From: Triangularia verruculosa
Lineage: Eukaryota; Ascomycota; Sordariomycetes; Sordariales; Podosporaceae
Assembly (NCBI GenBank): GCA_033296885.1
Contig: MU863940.1
Span: forward strand, 62,001-126,000
Direction of reading: 5' to 3'
Length of the DNA: 64,000 nt
Position 1 is the stretch's first letter. Every line of letters begins with the position of its first letter. Under the pieces are notes generated by a model, which saw only the letters and a program-made list of their open reading frames with translations, did not search any database and was not told the origin of the DNA. Shown here piece by piece: positions 24,501 through 36,600 of the stretch. Both the position numbers and the translations under genes were made by a program.

Positions 24501-25240
24501 GACAAGTGACACCATGATGAGCCCTGTTATCTCAACGGGTTGCCCTGTTTATTACATATTTACCGTTGTTGCCGTGTAAATATTGTGTGTCAGGACGCGG
24601 TTGTTCGTAATAACCTTGGAGGCTCTGGATCTAATCATGGAAGAGGCAAACGAGAACCTGGAACCACTCCCTCGGAGCAAGTCCCGGCTTGGCCCGGAGA
24701 CGCACATTCGGCTGTTACCCTGACAGCGGCTTTTTGCCCCCAAACTCGGACATAGGCTGTCTTGACATCAGGGAAGATGGTGTGGTCGTCATGGAATCAA
24801 CATATAGTTCACCACATCATAAAAACAGCACTAATCAATTCGCTCTTCCGTGTGTCTAATAGCAATTTGGAGAAATACGTGACACAGCTGTGCTCCCAAG
24901 AGACAAAAGAGAATACCTATGGGGTAGTCAAAGACAATGCATCCCGAAAAAAACCGAAAAAAACCGCTTCCCCGTAGATGTGTGGTTGATGATGCAGTGA
25001 AAAAGTGTTGATTCTTGCGCATCTACCTCTCTGCTCCATTCCCAGCCGACCGTCCAGTCCAGATGACTATTTCAGCATCTTCGCCAGCTCGCACGCTTGC
25101 CAAACACCAGAGATTTGCCGTTTGCCCCGCGCTAAGCAGCCAGTGTAGAGATATTGAGGCTGCCGACCAAGATTTCCCGGAAGACCGAGTCAATCGTCCA
25201 TCTCGACCGCAACAGCAAAGCAGCGCCTACGTCCACCCCT
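21569..25240. other. 3.7 kb gene-free region upstream of noxA
   Basis: No open frame in this stretch shows a domain, codon bias or spliceable partner; the largest (22791-23336, plus) looks random. A (ATC)n tract lies at about 24075-24098, and CA/CCACC-rich sequence occupies about 24140-24330. It may hold a long noxA promoter and 5' leader, or a noncoding transcript. Neither can be shown from sequence alone. Confidence 0.5.
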
Positions 25241-26174
25241 TTACACAGCGTACTTCCTGGTCCACTCGCGGGCTGTCTGTTCGTATTTCGCACGGTCGGT
25301 CTTGTAAACGTGCGCAATTTCGGGCACAAGCGGGTCGTCGGGGTTGGGATCCGTCAGCATGGAGCAGATAGAAAGCAACACTGTACAAGGTCAGCACATG
25401 GTTGTGAGAGTTGGCTGACAAGCCGATCACAACATACCCTTCGAGATCGTCAACGCCGGGCTCCACTGGTCACGGAGAATATCTAAGCAGATGCTGCCGT
25501 TCGCATTGATGTTGGGGTGGTAGATTCTGGTCGTGAACTGAACCTTGGGGGGCTTGAAGGGATAGTCTGTAGGGAACTGAATCTGAAGGAAGAAAACACC
25601 CCCGGTGTATGGCGAGTCGCTCTGTGATATCAGGTTAGCACAATGCAGCCTATCGCAGTCGGTCAGAGCGCCAAGGCCAAGGCTCGTGACTTGTTCCCGG
25701 CGCTTGAACTGGAGAGGGGAAAGATCTTACGGGACCCATTATGGTGGCTTGCCATTGGAACTGTTGGTTCAACATGTTAGCAGTTTCTCACAGACGGTTC
25801 CCAGCGTGATAATGGCGGTCAAGCGCTCGCCGCGTCATTAAACACAGCGTGCAAACAGAATAGCGGGGCGTGCCTACAAGATCGTCGCCAGCCGGGCCAG
25901 CAGAGCAGGAAGAGGGCGGGTCGCTGCAAAATCAAAACATCAGCATCATTGCCAGAATATCGCGAAATCGTCGTCCATTTCCTTGACGCCGTTGGAGACT
26001 CTCTCAGGGGACGGGCATGGTTCTTGAACCCCGCTCAGCCCCCGGCCCCACCATCGAATGACGGAACGGTGAAAGGCTCCGGCAGCGTCCAGGAATGAGC
26101 AAACGGAGAGAATCTGGGTTTTTGACATACCGGCCGAGGTCAGCGAGTTCCTTGTTGATGCGCTTGAGAGCCAT
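25241..26174 (-). CDS. UBC4: ubiquitin-conjugating enzyme E2, UBC4/UBC5 type
   Basis: Five exons, 26174-26131, 25923-25878, 25760-25731, 25621-25438 and 25380-25241, give exactly 147 residues, the family length. No single open frame reveals it. The product begins MALKRINKELADLGRDPPSSCSAGP and contains HPNIN (75-79) and the catalytic C85 in NGSICLDILRDQWSPALT. It ends VYKTDRAKYEQTAREWTRKYAV. Exon 3 is only 30 bases. UBC4/5 enzymes carry ubiquitin for many E3 ligases in turnover of short-lived and damaged proteins, in cytosol and nucleus. All four introns have GT..AG ends and agree in phase. Confidence 0.96.
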
Positions 26175-27017
26175 TTCTGAAGTTTGTGTGATGTGTGTCT
26201 GACGACGAGATGCTGTGTCGAAGAGGCCGGGACTACTGAATTTAAGGCTGTGTCAGCTTTGGCTGTGGAAGAAAACGGAAGCCGAATGAATCGTCGGTTA
26301 TGACAGCGCGGCGTGGCAAGACGAATAAACACGCGAGCAGAGTTTGCAGTAGAGAGCAAGAGATGGGTTGGAGCACGCGAGCTTACTTTTTGGACAAAAA
26401 CAGGAGACGGTCAGGTCGGGAGGGTTGCGGTTTGGAGATGTCAAAACAGAGGGCCCGGGGATGCGAAGTTGTTGATCAAGTTAGGTTGCAACAGGAAAGA
26501 GGGGGGAGAGTGGGCTGGTCGACAAAGGCGGATTTCGATTTGATAGGTGCTGAGGACGCCCACGCCAAAGCTGAGCAGGGGAGGGGCGCAACGCTGGGAC
26601 CACCACGAATTTTCAGGCAGGACCCAGCCGCTGGGCTGCTGCTTGTTTGGCGCCCAATCGTCACTGCCGACCCTCTGCGCGCGCCACAGTGGCTACCATT
26701 AACAATCTGCCATACGAACCTCGCCCAATGAAGATAGCTCCGGTTTCCACTCCGCCTTCCTGAATGAAACCACGTCTTGATATTGGTTAAGCAACCGCAG
26801 ATTTTTTTATCAGCACTCCCTTTCCTGTTTGTATGACTTAGCATCTTATACAGTACCCGTCACATGTTTGTCAGACAAAGGTCAAGAAGATATGGCGTCA
26901 ACCCGTCACAAGGTACCCAACATGAGACAACTGAAGCCCGGCCCGGCTTATCTGCACTCGAGTTTGGTGGTATCTATTAACAAAGCTTCCAGTGGTCCAT
27001 GGCTGCAGTTAGGCATC
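26175..27017. other. UBC4 upstream / GCDH downstream region
   Basis: 843 bases. The part next to the UBC4 start is the likely promoter and leader. The open frames at 26300-26731 on the plus strand lack motifs and are rejected. No other element is seen. Confidence 0.5.
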
Positions 27018-28420
27018 TTAGACAAAAGCCTGCACACCAGTGATGGCTCTTCCGAGTATGAGACCTAGGCAGACAAAGTCAGAGACAGATCTATTGTCAG
27101 CAATCGGGCACCAGAACTTACTATGAATATCACTCTGGCCTTCATAGGTTTGAGTCACATAAAGGTTCGCCACATGGCGTCCGATGCTATACTCATCACT
27201 CACAGCATTGCCACCAAAGATCTCTTGGAGCACTCTGGCATTCCACAGAGCTCTGTCACAGTTCTGGCGCTTTACCATGCTAATCATCTCCGGCGTCGCC
27301 TTTCCTTGCTCCTTCAACCGGCCAACTTGAATGGAAGCCAGGACACCGTATGAGATATCAGTGGCAGCATCCGCCAGCTTCTTTTGAATCAGCTGGTACT
27401 TGGCAAGAGGGTTGCCCTTGAACTGCTTTCTTTCGAGAGCATAGGTCCTCGCTCTGGCCAAGCAGTCCTCCAGCGCACCCATGACGCCAAGTGAGATACC
27501 ATAGCGGGCGCTGTTGAGGCAGGCAAATGGTCCCTTCAGGCCTTCCACGTCAGGGAACATGTTTTCCTTCGGGACAGGGCAGTCCTCAAGGTGGATCATT
27601 CCAGTGATGGAAGCGCGCAGTCCAGTCTTGTTGCTGATCTTGGGTGTCTCGAGAGTTCCAGCAGGGCAATCCTTTCTGTCAACGAGGAACCCGCGAATCT
27701 TTCCAGTCTCCTGAAGTTTGGCCCAAACAAGGAGCACATCAGCGATGGGCGAGTTTGTGATCCAAGTCTTTGACCCCTTAAGCAGATAGTGCCCCTTTTT
27801 GGTAGGATGCTCGCGCGCGGTTGTCTCCATAGAACCCGGGTCGCTCCCGTGGTTTGGCTCAGTAAGGCCAAAGGCACCGAGAAGCTTGCCCTTTGCCATG
27901 TCTGGGAGGTATCTCTGTTTCTGCTCTTCCGAACCAAACTCATGGATTCCACCCATGACGAGCGATGACTGAACAGACATGCCGCTTCGGTAACCACTGT
28001 CCACGCGCTCAACAGCCCTGGTAATCAGAGCGCCAGCAACATCTGACACCCCAGCACATCCATAACCCTGAAGGTTGGCTCCAAGAAGGCCCAGCTCGCC
28101 CATCTCGCGGAGGATCTGCGGATCGTAGTGCTCATCGCGGTATGCCTCTGTCGTGCCGTTAGCCCAAGCAGGCGAATTAGGAGGTTTCGGGTTCAACGGT
28201 TCGTACGTAGTACTCGGGGTAACAATTGCTCCTGGCAATACCGCTCAGCTGTGTCGGAAACCGCGAGCTCCTCCTCGGTCAACAAGTTCCTGGATCCAAG
28301 CGGGTCCTCCCAATCGAACTGCACAGCTGGTGATGTCGACGCATAGCTTCTGGTTGAGAGCGCTGGACGAGCTTGAGGGAGGGCCCGAATGGGCAATCGT
28401 CTGTAGAGAAGTCTAGACAT
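27018..28420 (-). CDS. glutaryl-CoA dehydrogenase (mitochondrial)
   Basis: Three exons, 28420-28207, 28147-27122 and 27064-27018, give 428 residues. Intron 1 (gtacga donor, ctaac branch) rebuilds LLPRVLQAYRDEHYDPQIL. Intron 2 rebuilds DIHSLILGRAITGVQAFV, the family C-terminus. The N-terminus is an Arg/Ser-rich mitochondrial presequence (MSRLLYRRLPIRALPQ). Diagnostic blocks are YGCAGVSDVA, ERVDSGYRSGMSVQSSLVM, FGLTEPNHGSDPGSM and KTWITNSPIADVLLVW. The catalytic Glu is about E407 in QTYEGQSDIH. The enzyme oxidatively decarboxylates glutaryl-CoA to crotonyl-CoA in lysine and tryptophan breakdown. The assignment rests on close agreement with the GCDH pattern rather than with general acyl-CoA dehydrogenases. 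Confidence 0.93.
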
Positions 28421-29083
28421 GGTCAATGTTCAACTCAGCGGTATGCTGACGTTGGTGGCTGGAGTAGAATTCACCTTTGGAACCCCGGCTGTGTCCATTC
28501 CTCCCGGTTGTCAATGGCCCCGATAGCTTTCCGATCTCCAGTCCCTTATCCCCGTCACTAGCCGATAGACGGAAAACCTTGGCCGAGGTTGCCGTGATCT
28601 ACGGGTTAGGGTTACCTCTGATCCTCCGTTGCCCCTGACAGGGGTTTTATCAGGGGCAAGAAAACAATCGACGCAGGAACAATGTCCGTGGGATTGTATC
28701 TTGCGTACACACTTGGTTTATTTCATCAACTTGACACCTTGCCGGAAATTCTAACACGAAGTGACGGCAGGCAGACTCTAAGGGAAGGAGGTTCGTAATG
28801 GGCAGCACATAAAGCAGGAGCGTTCCATTTGGTAGCCAGCCTTTCCAGGTCAATAAAGTGTGGTAGAATTAGTAGCTATTAGTAGCACCTGTGTAATCCC
28901 GTAACCTTGACATCGTTTTCTATTATACACTACATGTTTTTGAAATATCTTTAGTTCCCGTCCCCATGGCGCCACATGATAGTTAACCCCGCCGTCCGCG
29001 ACCTCTTGCTTTGCTTGTGGCCTCCCTAAAGCTGATTGAACACCCACAAACATCGACATTCTTCAACAACGGCAGATTCCACG
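28421..29083. other. divergent region between GCDH and the 29.1 kb gene
   Basis: 663 bases between two divergent starts; holds both promoters. Short open frames at 28650-28853 and 28850-29059 have no support. Confidence 0.5.
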
Positions 29084-31166
29084 ATGGCAGGGACCGTCAA
29101 GCCCGAAATACTACGAGACCTCACGAATAGCAAGGACAACGCCCTGGCTACTTTTGCGGCCATACGCCTCCTAAGCTGTTGCTGGACAAGAGTTCCCAGT
29201 GCTTATCTTGCCTACAACCATATTTCCACCGACATGATTTCCGCACTCGATATGCAGCTTCGCTACTCTCCCTCTGAAAGTGTGGTCTAGCAGTACCCCC
29301 ATGCGAGAATACACGAGGACGAAACCTCTCGGTATCGAGCTTAGCGAGCAGGATACCCCGGCAAACTGAAGTTTTATGGAGCAACTTCGTTGGAGTATGG
29401 ATACGATGGCCATGTTGCCGAACCGCCTATACGGTCCTCTCCCCAGCACGATGAAGAGGACCAAGCTGCTGAACGGCCAAGGAGAATGGCCTTCCTAGAC
29501 AACGCTATCAAACGTCGACGTCAAAGTGCCTCTAGTTTACCCCTCCCAAGACCATCGACAAAGTCGCAGAGCCCCAACCAGAGCACCAGTGCTCTCATTG
29601 ATACCACAAAAGCCAAGTCTCTCGATGATGGGAACAATCCTTGTCTCTCGTCAAATCTCGACCAGATACTCGAACATCCCGTGCGAGAGTCATCAGAGTC
29701 GAACATCACCTGCCCCGCCGAACTTGGCCACTCGAGGTGCGAGAGCTCAACAGCGGTGGGAGATTAGGTACGAGCCCGCATCACCCAAATTTCACGCCCA
29801 AACACTCACTAACAATTCTAAATAGGGGTCACCCGCCTCTCTCACCCAACAGCAGATCGAATCCCAACAAGCAACTGGAACCTGGCATGGCGCCTTCCAC
29901 AAATTTCGGCAGAAAGTTCGCCGCTCCAAGTCTGTCTCCCTTCCCACAACCTCCCCTTCCGATAGCTACCAACAAGACCCCAAAGACCGTCGTCGTGCCA
30001 ACCGAGATCGGTTGACCGAGCCAGCACCTGGCGGCCCTCTCTTTCGCCCGTGGTCATGTGCGCGCTTGCCGAGTCTTGACTTGATTGCCATTGCGGGCAT
30101 GATGATTGCCGCGGGCGAGCTCGATAGACTGTCATTTCTAGCGGATGATATGGCGAAGTCGAAGAAAAAGAACGAACAAGCCACTGCAACGCACAGCGAG
30201 CAGTCCCCAGGCAATGAAACACTATCTCCCCGATCAGTGACCAGCCCTGTCAGCAGTGTTCCTCCAAACACCCCAAATACTGCAACAGGAGGTGTGACTC
30301 CAGCTAGTCCCATGTTTGGCAATGACGTCGGACTCTCCCGCTCCGTTCTCTCCTTGTCTGGCGGACAGGGAGATTTCGTCCCCTTTCCTCCAGCAAACAC
30401 GCCCACATTCACAAGTAGTGGTACTTCTTCTCCTATTGCAGGGACAGTAACGCCAAGCAGATCGGGAGCAGGATTATTAGGTACATCTCCTGGGAAGCAA
30501 CGTGCCGCCGGCCCGAGTAAATTGTCAGAGGTCTACAACTTTGAAGAAGCTGCGAGACGACTGTCGAGATCGGACTCGCTTACACCACGGCCGCAGGAGA
30601 AAGAGGAGGAACCAATTTACCACCTAGAATCATTCCCCGAGTTTCCCGACCGTGGAGACACAAGTTCAGTTTACACGAGTGGGGAGTCTACACCGAGGCA
30701 TAGGCCTGGGGCTCATTACTTTGTTGCGACGGATCTGGCTACAGGGGGTGTTTCAGGCCTGAAGCCCAAAGGACACACTGATTGTGAGCAACTCGAGGGA
30801 CGCAGATTGGAAGGGGGGGTTGGAAAAGAGCAAGGGGAAGAGACTCATGCAGTCGACTGCAAACCGGATACGTGGGCCCCTGAGAACGGCGAGCCGGGTG
30901 ATGGTGAACCCTTTTGTCCAAGAGACTCTCGGGGTTCAAGACTGTCGTTTGCGACGGCTGCAGAAAGGAGGAAATCGTGGTTGGATATTGCGAGGAGAGC
31001 GACGAAGGGGAGGTGGGATCATGAGTTGGAGGAACGTAAGGCATTGACTTCGGTGGAAGGAGAGGCTACTGGAAATGAGCAGGTGGTGACGAAGAGAAAG
31101 CACACGATTGCTGATATCGTGGAACTGCTCAAGATGGGGAAGGCTACGCAGAAGGATAGTGAATGA
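29084..31166 (+). CDS. unrecognised Ser/Thr/Pro-rich protein
   Basis: I do not recognise the family. A phase-consistent model is 29084-29279, 29352-29755 and 29826-31166, giving 646 residues. The third exon is secure: it is a long biased frame starting GSPASLTQQQIESQQ after a ctaac branch and a taaatag acceptor. It carries a basic patch (FRQKVRRSKS), GMMIAAGELDRLSFLADDM, then a long Ser/Thr/Pro/Gly tract and a basic C-terminus. The middle exon (AGYPGKLKFYGATSLEYGYDG) is also convincing. The first 200 bases are uncertain: codon-like sequence appears in three successive frames, and the donors used (gtgtgg, gtggga) are weak. At the second intron a stronger gtacga donor at 29768 would leave an in-frame TAG in the mRNA. 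No membrane segment or known catalytic motif is visible. Confidence 0.6.
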
Positions 31167-31651
31167 GTAGCAGACTAGGAGGTTTAGGGGGCCTTCAAAG
31201 GGGTAGACAGATAGACCTAGAAATCCATGTTTTCTCATGCCTAGTTGTCCATTTTCACGGGCAACGTCCTCTTCTTCATCAGTAGGTAAGCTAGCCTTGA
31301 CGAATTTTAATACCGAGAAATAATCACGTGCGCTTTGGTCAAACCTATGATTATTCTGTCACACGTACAGCCCCTGATTCTGGGCTCGTCAAGTACACTA
31401 GGACTGTGGAATGGTATCCGAGCTGATGCAGTGTTTGTTTCGACGAACATCGGACAGGTCTTGGAAACACAAGGCGCCGGACACGACTAAGGCCACAAAT
31501 CCAAGAACCGTTCAAATTTACACCACCTCCTAGTTTTGAGAGGTAAAACCACTGGGCCCCCTTCTCAGCTATGTGTGTACAAGAAAGATTTTGCCTTCTT
31601 GGGGAATCCAGCCACCCATTTCTTCTTCTATCACCTGTTCTATTCGTTTGT
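31167..31651. other. convergent intergenic region
   Basis: 485 bases between converging genes. No gene or structured element is seen; the minus-strand open frame at 31351-31767 overlaps the true last exon of the complex I gene and is not accepted. Confidence 0.5.
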
Positions 31652-32521
31652 CTAAACACGGTCAGGATCCGTGGATACGGGCTTAACCTCGAAGCCGTAG
31701 GCCTCCTTGAGTCTCTCTCTTCTCCGCTCCTCGTATCCAGGAGGACGGATAGCTGTTGTGAGGTCAAATTGTCAGCCCGTGATTCTTTTCGGAAGTTTTC
31801 CCCCTGAAAATGATCCTCTCAGTTGCGGAATGTAGGAAATAACTCACATCTCCCCTCCCCAATCTCTGCAATCGTCTCCTCCATCGGCCTCCTGTATCTC
31901 TTGCGGAGCATCTCCTTGCGCTCGTACTCGTCGACGTCGGGGTCACGGCCGAAACCCTGGAAGCGGCCGCCGGTGTACTCGAAGACGGCTCCGGTGACGG
32001 CCATGAGGGCGCCGTAGCCTAGGACGGCGGGGATTCTGCCGGCTGTTTTTTTTTCGACTCTTTTGTTAACCACTACTATTGCCTTCCTCGCTTCAAAACC
32101 GGCCCCCTCTTTCCTCCCCCCAACACCCAAGGGAAGCCTTACCTTTCAGACCAAGCACAGCACCGCCGAAAGCACCGGCGATGGCGTTGTTGTAGTGGTC
32201 GTTCTTCTCGCGGAGGTTGGCCGAGGCGACGCGGGAGAACTCGTAGACTGTGCCGACGGCGGCTGTTTTACATTTTGCGTTAACAGATCAATTGATGGTA
32301 TATAGGGGGAGGAAGTGAGGGGGTCAGTTACCAAAAGTGGCGGCAATGTGCCCGTGCTTGGAGAAGACAGCCCAAGGGCCGACGTGCTTTCTCTCGAGGG
32401 AGGTCTTGACGGCGGCGAGGAAGAGACCTCCGGTGCCGAAGAGGGCGCCCATTGTCACAGCGGCGGATACGGCATCTTGGCGCTTGTATTTGTCGTCGTC
32501 CCCTCCTGTGTGTGACGCCAT
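31652..32521 (-). CDS. complex I subunit, 21.3 kDa / NDUFA11 (B14.7) type
   Basis: Four exons, 32521-32332, 32262-32143, 32042-31848 and 31752-31652, give 201 residues. The start MASHTGGDDDKYKRQDA is followed by Gly/Ala-rich membrane segments (AAVTMGALFGTGGLFLAAV, NAIAGAFGGAVLGLKAG, VLGYGALMAVTGAVFEYTGG) typical of the Tim17/NDUFA11 family. The matrix or intermembrane tail is charged (RKEMLRKRYRRPMEETIAEI...PPGYEERRRERLKEAYGF). It is an accessory subunit of NADH:ubiquinone oxidoreductase in the inner mitochondrial membrane, corresponding to the Neurospora 21.3 kDa subunit as I remember it. All three introns are phase 1. Exact subunit naming is from memory. Confidence 0.85.
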
Positions 32522-33674
32522 GTTGGGCAAATCTGGGAGGGGGAGGGGGGGGGAGTTGGTGAGGGTTTGGAGGGGGAGCGGGTGAGCTAGATAGAGGGTC
32601 GATTGGGATAATCGTCACCTTCAAGGGTTGCGGCTGCTGCTGCGAATTGGCAGGTGTGGAAATGCGGGAGCACGGGGCGCGGGAGGGGACGTGTGGTTGA
32701 ATTTGGAGGGGTGTGATTGGTTGGAGCTTGGATGGTGGGAAGTACTGGTGGTTTGGGGAGCGCGGTGAGTGCTGATGGGGTTTTAGGGGGGGGAAATGGA
32801 TTGGGGATTCAAAGGGGAGCTGTGTGAAATTAGAATTATAGTTATAGATTGCTTAATGAATTTGTTGGGATTTCTGTCTTGAGAAATGTGCTTCTTGGTG
32901 GCCGTTGATATCATGTCATTGATGAGAGCACGGGCCTCCTGTTGATGTGATGGTTCTGTACAAGAAAACCGGGACTTGAAAAGTATCGAACTATGAAGAA
33001 TTCCAAGCTACCATTGTGAAAGGCGTAATGGCCCTTTTTTGACGTCTTGTGGTACATATACGTATCCGTCTTCAAATTGGAAGAAAGGTACTTGACGATG
33101 AAAAAGTGAGATTGCATGATACTGGATGTTCCTTCTAATGCATGGACTTGCTATTTTGTGTCCAGTTGCCCCTCCTTCAGCTGTTGCCAGAGCTCCATCA
33201 TAGTTGCCAGCTTTAGCCCACTGTCTCAATGATGAGAGCCTCAACAAACCACCGCCAAACACTCCCGTCTTGAGATGCAGAGCTTGAGGCTTTCTCTTCT
33301 TTTTATCGAGTGTTCATTTGAATTGATTCCAAGTCTACAGACTGACTTTGGGTGCCGCGCCACAACCGCTGAGGCCTGAGTTCAGTCCACAGTGTGTGTT
33401 ACCAAAAGCCCCAAACAGCTCCTTCCACACCTAACCAAGGTTGCGTCAGCTGCCAAACGTCAAAGGCAAAAATATTTCCAAGCAGGACCTCTTTTCACAG
33501 ACTCATAAAACCAACCAAGTCTCGGTTGCTGGCAGCAAACGCACGTCCAGGCTGTTCCCCAATCCCAAACATCAATTATTTTGAAGACGCCGCCTGGGTC
33601 GTCTCTCCACACACCTCATCAACATCATCTACACTCCCTTATCCACCCGCCTTCTGAACAAGCGGCCTCGCAAA
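32522..33674. other. divergent region between complex I subunit and UBP genes
   Basis: About 1.15 kb. The left part (32530-32800) is G-rich on the plus strand; the right part (33390-33670) is a pyrimidine-rich leader of the UBP gene with exon 1 ending at 33675. No other gene is seen. Confidence 0.5.
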
Positions 33675-36600
33675 AGTAAGCTTTCCATCGACACGAAAGC
33701 CCGTTTTTTTCTGACGTCTTCAATAGTGCCGGTAATAGAGACCATCGACGCCCTCAACAATGGTGGTCGTCTTGCCACGAGGCTTATCGAGGACTTGTAC
33801 AATGGAGTCCGCCAGCATGCCGGCAAGTCTGACCCAAAGACACAGTCTTGTTTTGTCTTGCGAGGAACCCGCATCGCCCCGCCCGGTGTAAGCGACGACC
33901 ACGACTTGATCGAGCTCCCATCTCAGACACATGTGTCAGGGGATCAAGCAGTAATCTCTTGTTTGTGCAAGTACTGCCGATACCATTTCACTTTCAAGTG
34001 TCCATCCAGACCACCAGTCACTGGCCCTGAGCACTTACAGCATCACTTCGTCTTCGTTGAGAATTCCGATGAGTTGTTCGGCGAGGAGCACGGGAGACAG
34101 ATCCTGGGCCCTGTATGGGATAAGAGGCGGGCCCCTGTCGTGCGCCAGACGAAATACCGGTGCACCGCCTGCGACTTCACCCTTCAGGTTGAAGTGACAG
34201 CACCACGCCTGGATAGCCGATGGATCGACATTGTCACCGATGAGTCGCGAGCGAAGAGAAATCTTAAGAGGGCGATGGCCGAAGACCCAGCCAGATTTCA
34301 GGACATGACGGCAGATAAGCTCGCCAAGCTCGAGTCTGGTGCGCTGATAACGCTGAATATGTACATCACCAACATCATGGCCAATGACTCCATTCTGCCT
34401 GACAAGAACGCCGAAAAGAAGATATCGGAGCGTAACAAGACGTTTATGGTACAGTTTGGTCCGGAATGCGAGGATCTTTTCCTTTATCTGGGCTTCAAGA
34501 AACGGCAAGAGTCTGAAGAAGCGTTCTACATTTCACCACGAGAGCCGCCACAGGAAGGCGGCAAGACGGATCTGTACACCGAGAGAGCCTTCTTCGAAGA
34601 CGTCAAGAGCGAGATCCAGAGCGTGATCGACCAGAAGTTCCCCCAACATGTCCAACCACATTCCTCAGCCCGCCGTGATCTGGAGAAAGCCCTTGGGTGT
34701 GCCGATGTCACTAAGCTCTCCGTCGTTCTTCATTTGAAACCTGACGATCAGCACTACTACTACCTACTGGGTGCTTCCCCAAGCTCGACAGATGACATGC
34801 TGAAGTGGGCGTACCAGCGCCAAATTGCGCTGGATCCAGACCACAGACGCTACTACATTGATGCACTTTCCAAGTTAGCCTATGCGAAAGGCGTCGATTT
34901 GCAGCTCTTCGCTGTGGCTGAACACGAGCCACCAGCTCCATCGTCATCTGCAACAACCCGGGCTACGAGTCAATATGCCATGGACTGGGAGTGGTTCGGC
35001 TTCGAGAGGGCAGTGCACCGAGCTCTCGAAAAAGGTGAGATTCTCGACCGGTACAGGGAATACATAGAGGACAGACCTTACCAGCGAGGCCTTCACCGCC
35101 TGCACCTGGCAAAGATTGGCCGTGATCTGCAACAACAGGACTTGGTCGAAGTAGCTGTACATGGCATCGAAGAGAAGGAAGCATACCAAATCCTTGACGT
35201 TCCTCCTGAGGCAGATCTCGATTCAATTGCGAACACTGTTTGGGCCAATATTCAGGTAGGTCAACTGTCTAGGAACGCCTCTTCGCTAACCAATTTGGCT
35301 ATTTCTTCGCACCGAGTTCTGAGCTAACGTATCTTTAGGATAGTGACAAAGACCTTGCGGTGGTTGTGGCAGCAATGAATTTCATTGGAGAGAAACATGA
35401 GCACATGGTGGGCACCCACGCATATGCGGAGTTTGAAGTAATCACCGGAAAGCTCCATGCTCGCCTGAATGGTGAGGCGGAAACCGAGGACCCTGAGAAT
35501 GTCTTTGGAGTGGGAATCTTCGCTCAAGGGACGCCATCCAATCAAGGGACTGAGCCGGCCAAGGATGGAGACCCGACTCTGCCAGCAGGGCTTGCCAACC
35601 TTCGCAACACTTGTTATCTGAACAGTATTCTCCAGTATCTCTACACGGTCGACATCATCAGGGATCTGTTGCGCAACCTGGATCTCGACACCCCGCTCGA
35701 AGCCAGCACAGAGAAGATAGGCGAAATACTTGGTGAGGTGACCGAGTCCGCAAAGAAGGATGCCTGGCTTGGTTTTGAATTCGCACGCGAACTGAGAACA
35801 CTTTTCCAGGAGATGGAACAAACTACATCTGTTCACGTCAAACCTCGCCAGCGACTTGCCAACGCAGTTTTCGCCAAAGCAGCCGATGGGTCCAAGGCAG
35901 CTGAATCCAAAACAACGGAGTCCAAAGCCACCGAGAGCCCGGCTGCGGAGATGACCACAGAGTCCAAGGAAGTCCCGCCACCTTTACCCCCTAGAAATGG
36001 TGAGGAGGCCACCACTGAACATGTTGAGACTGCTAGTATGTCTAGTTCTCAAACGCTGGTGGGAGACGTGGCGGCAAAGAAGGAGGGCACCGCAGGGAAA
36101 AAAACACAGGGGCCCGTGGAAGTTCTTGCCAATGTGCTTGACAATGAAGAGGTCCGGGGCACGAACCAAGAGGACGTGGATGAGGCCATGGGTTTTATAC
36201 TTGGGCACCTCCAGGAGGCCGTAAATGTGGCCCGTGCGCTCTCCAAAGCTCAAGGGGAGAACCGAGAGGAGCAGATTCCGGATCCTATCAAGGATCACAT
36301 TTACACCGAATTCGTCAATACTCGCAAGGAGGGCGATGGCCAGTGGCGCGGGATCCCGGGCAGTGAGCGTTTCCTGCGAGTACCTCCCCACAGCACCATG
36401 GGCGTCAAGACAGACCTCTATCAGGCGATTGGGCAGGAAATGGATGCGCAGCTCAGCGAAGAACCAAAGTCGAGGTACTTCACGGCGATCAGGAAGCCTG
36501 CGGACATCTTGCATTTCCTGTTTTCGAGGAGCCGCCAGGGCGGGAAGAACGAGAATCCGATTGAGCTGAACGATCCGTTGTACTTGGATCACTTCATGGA

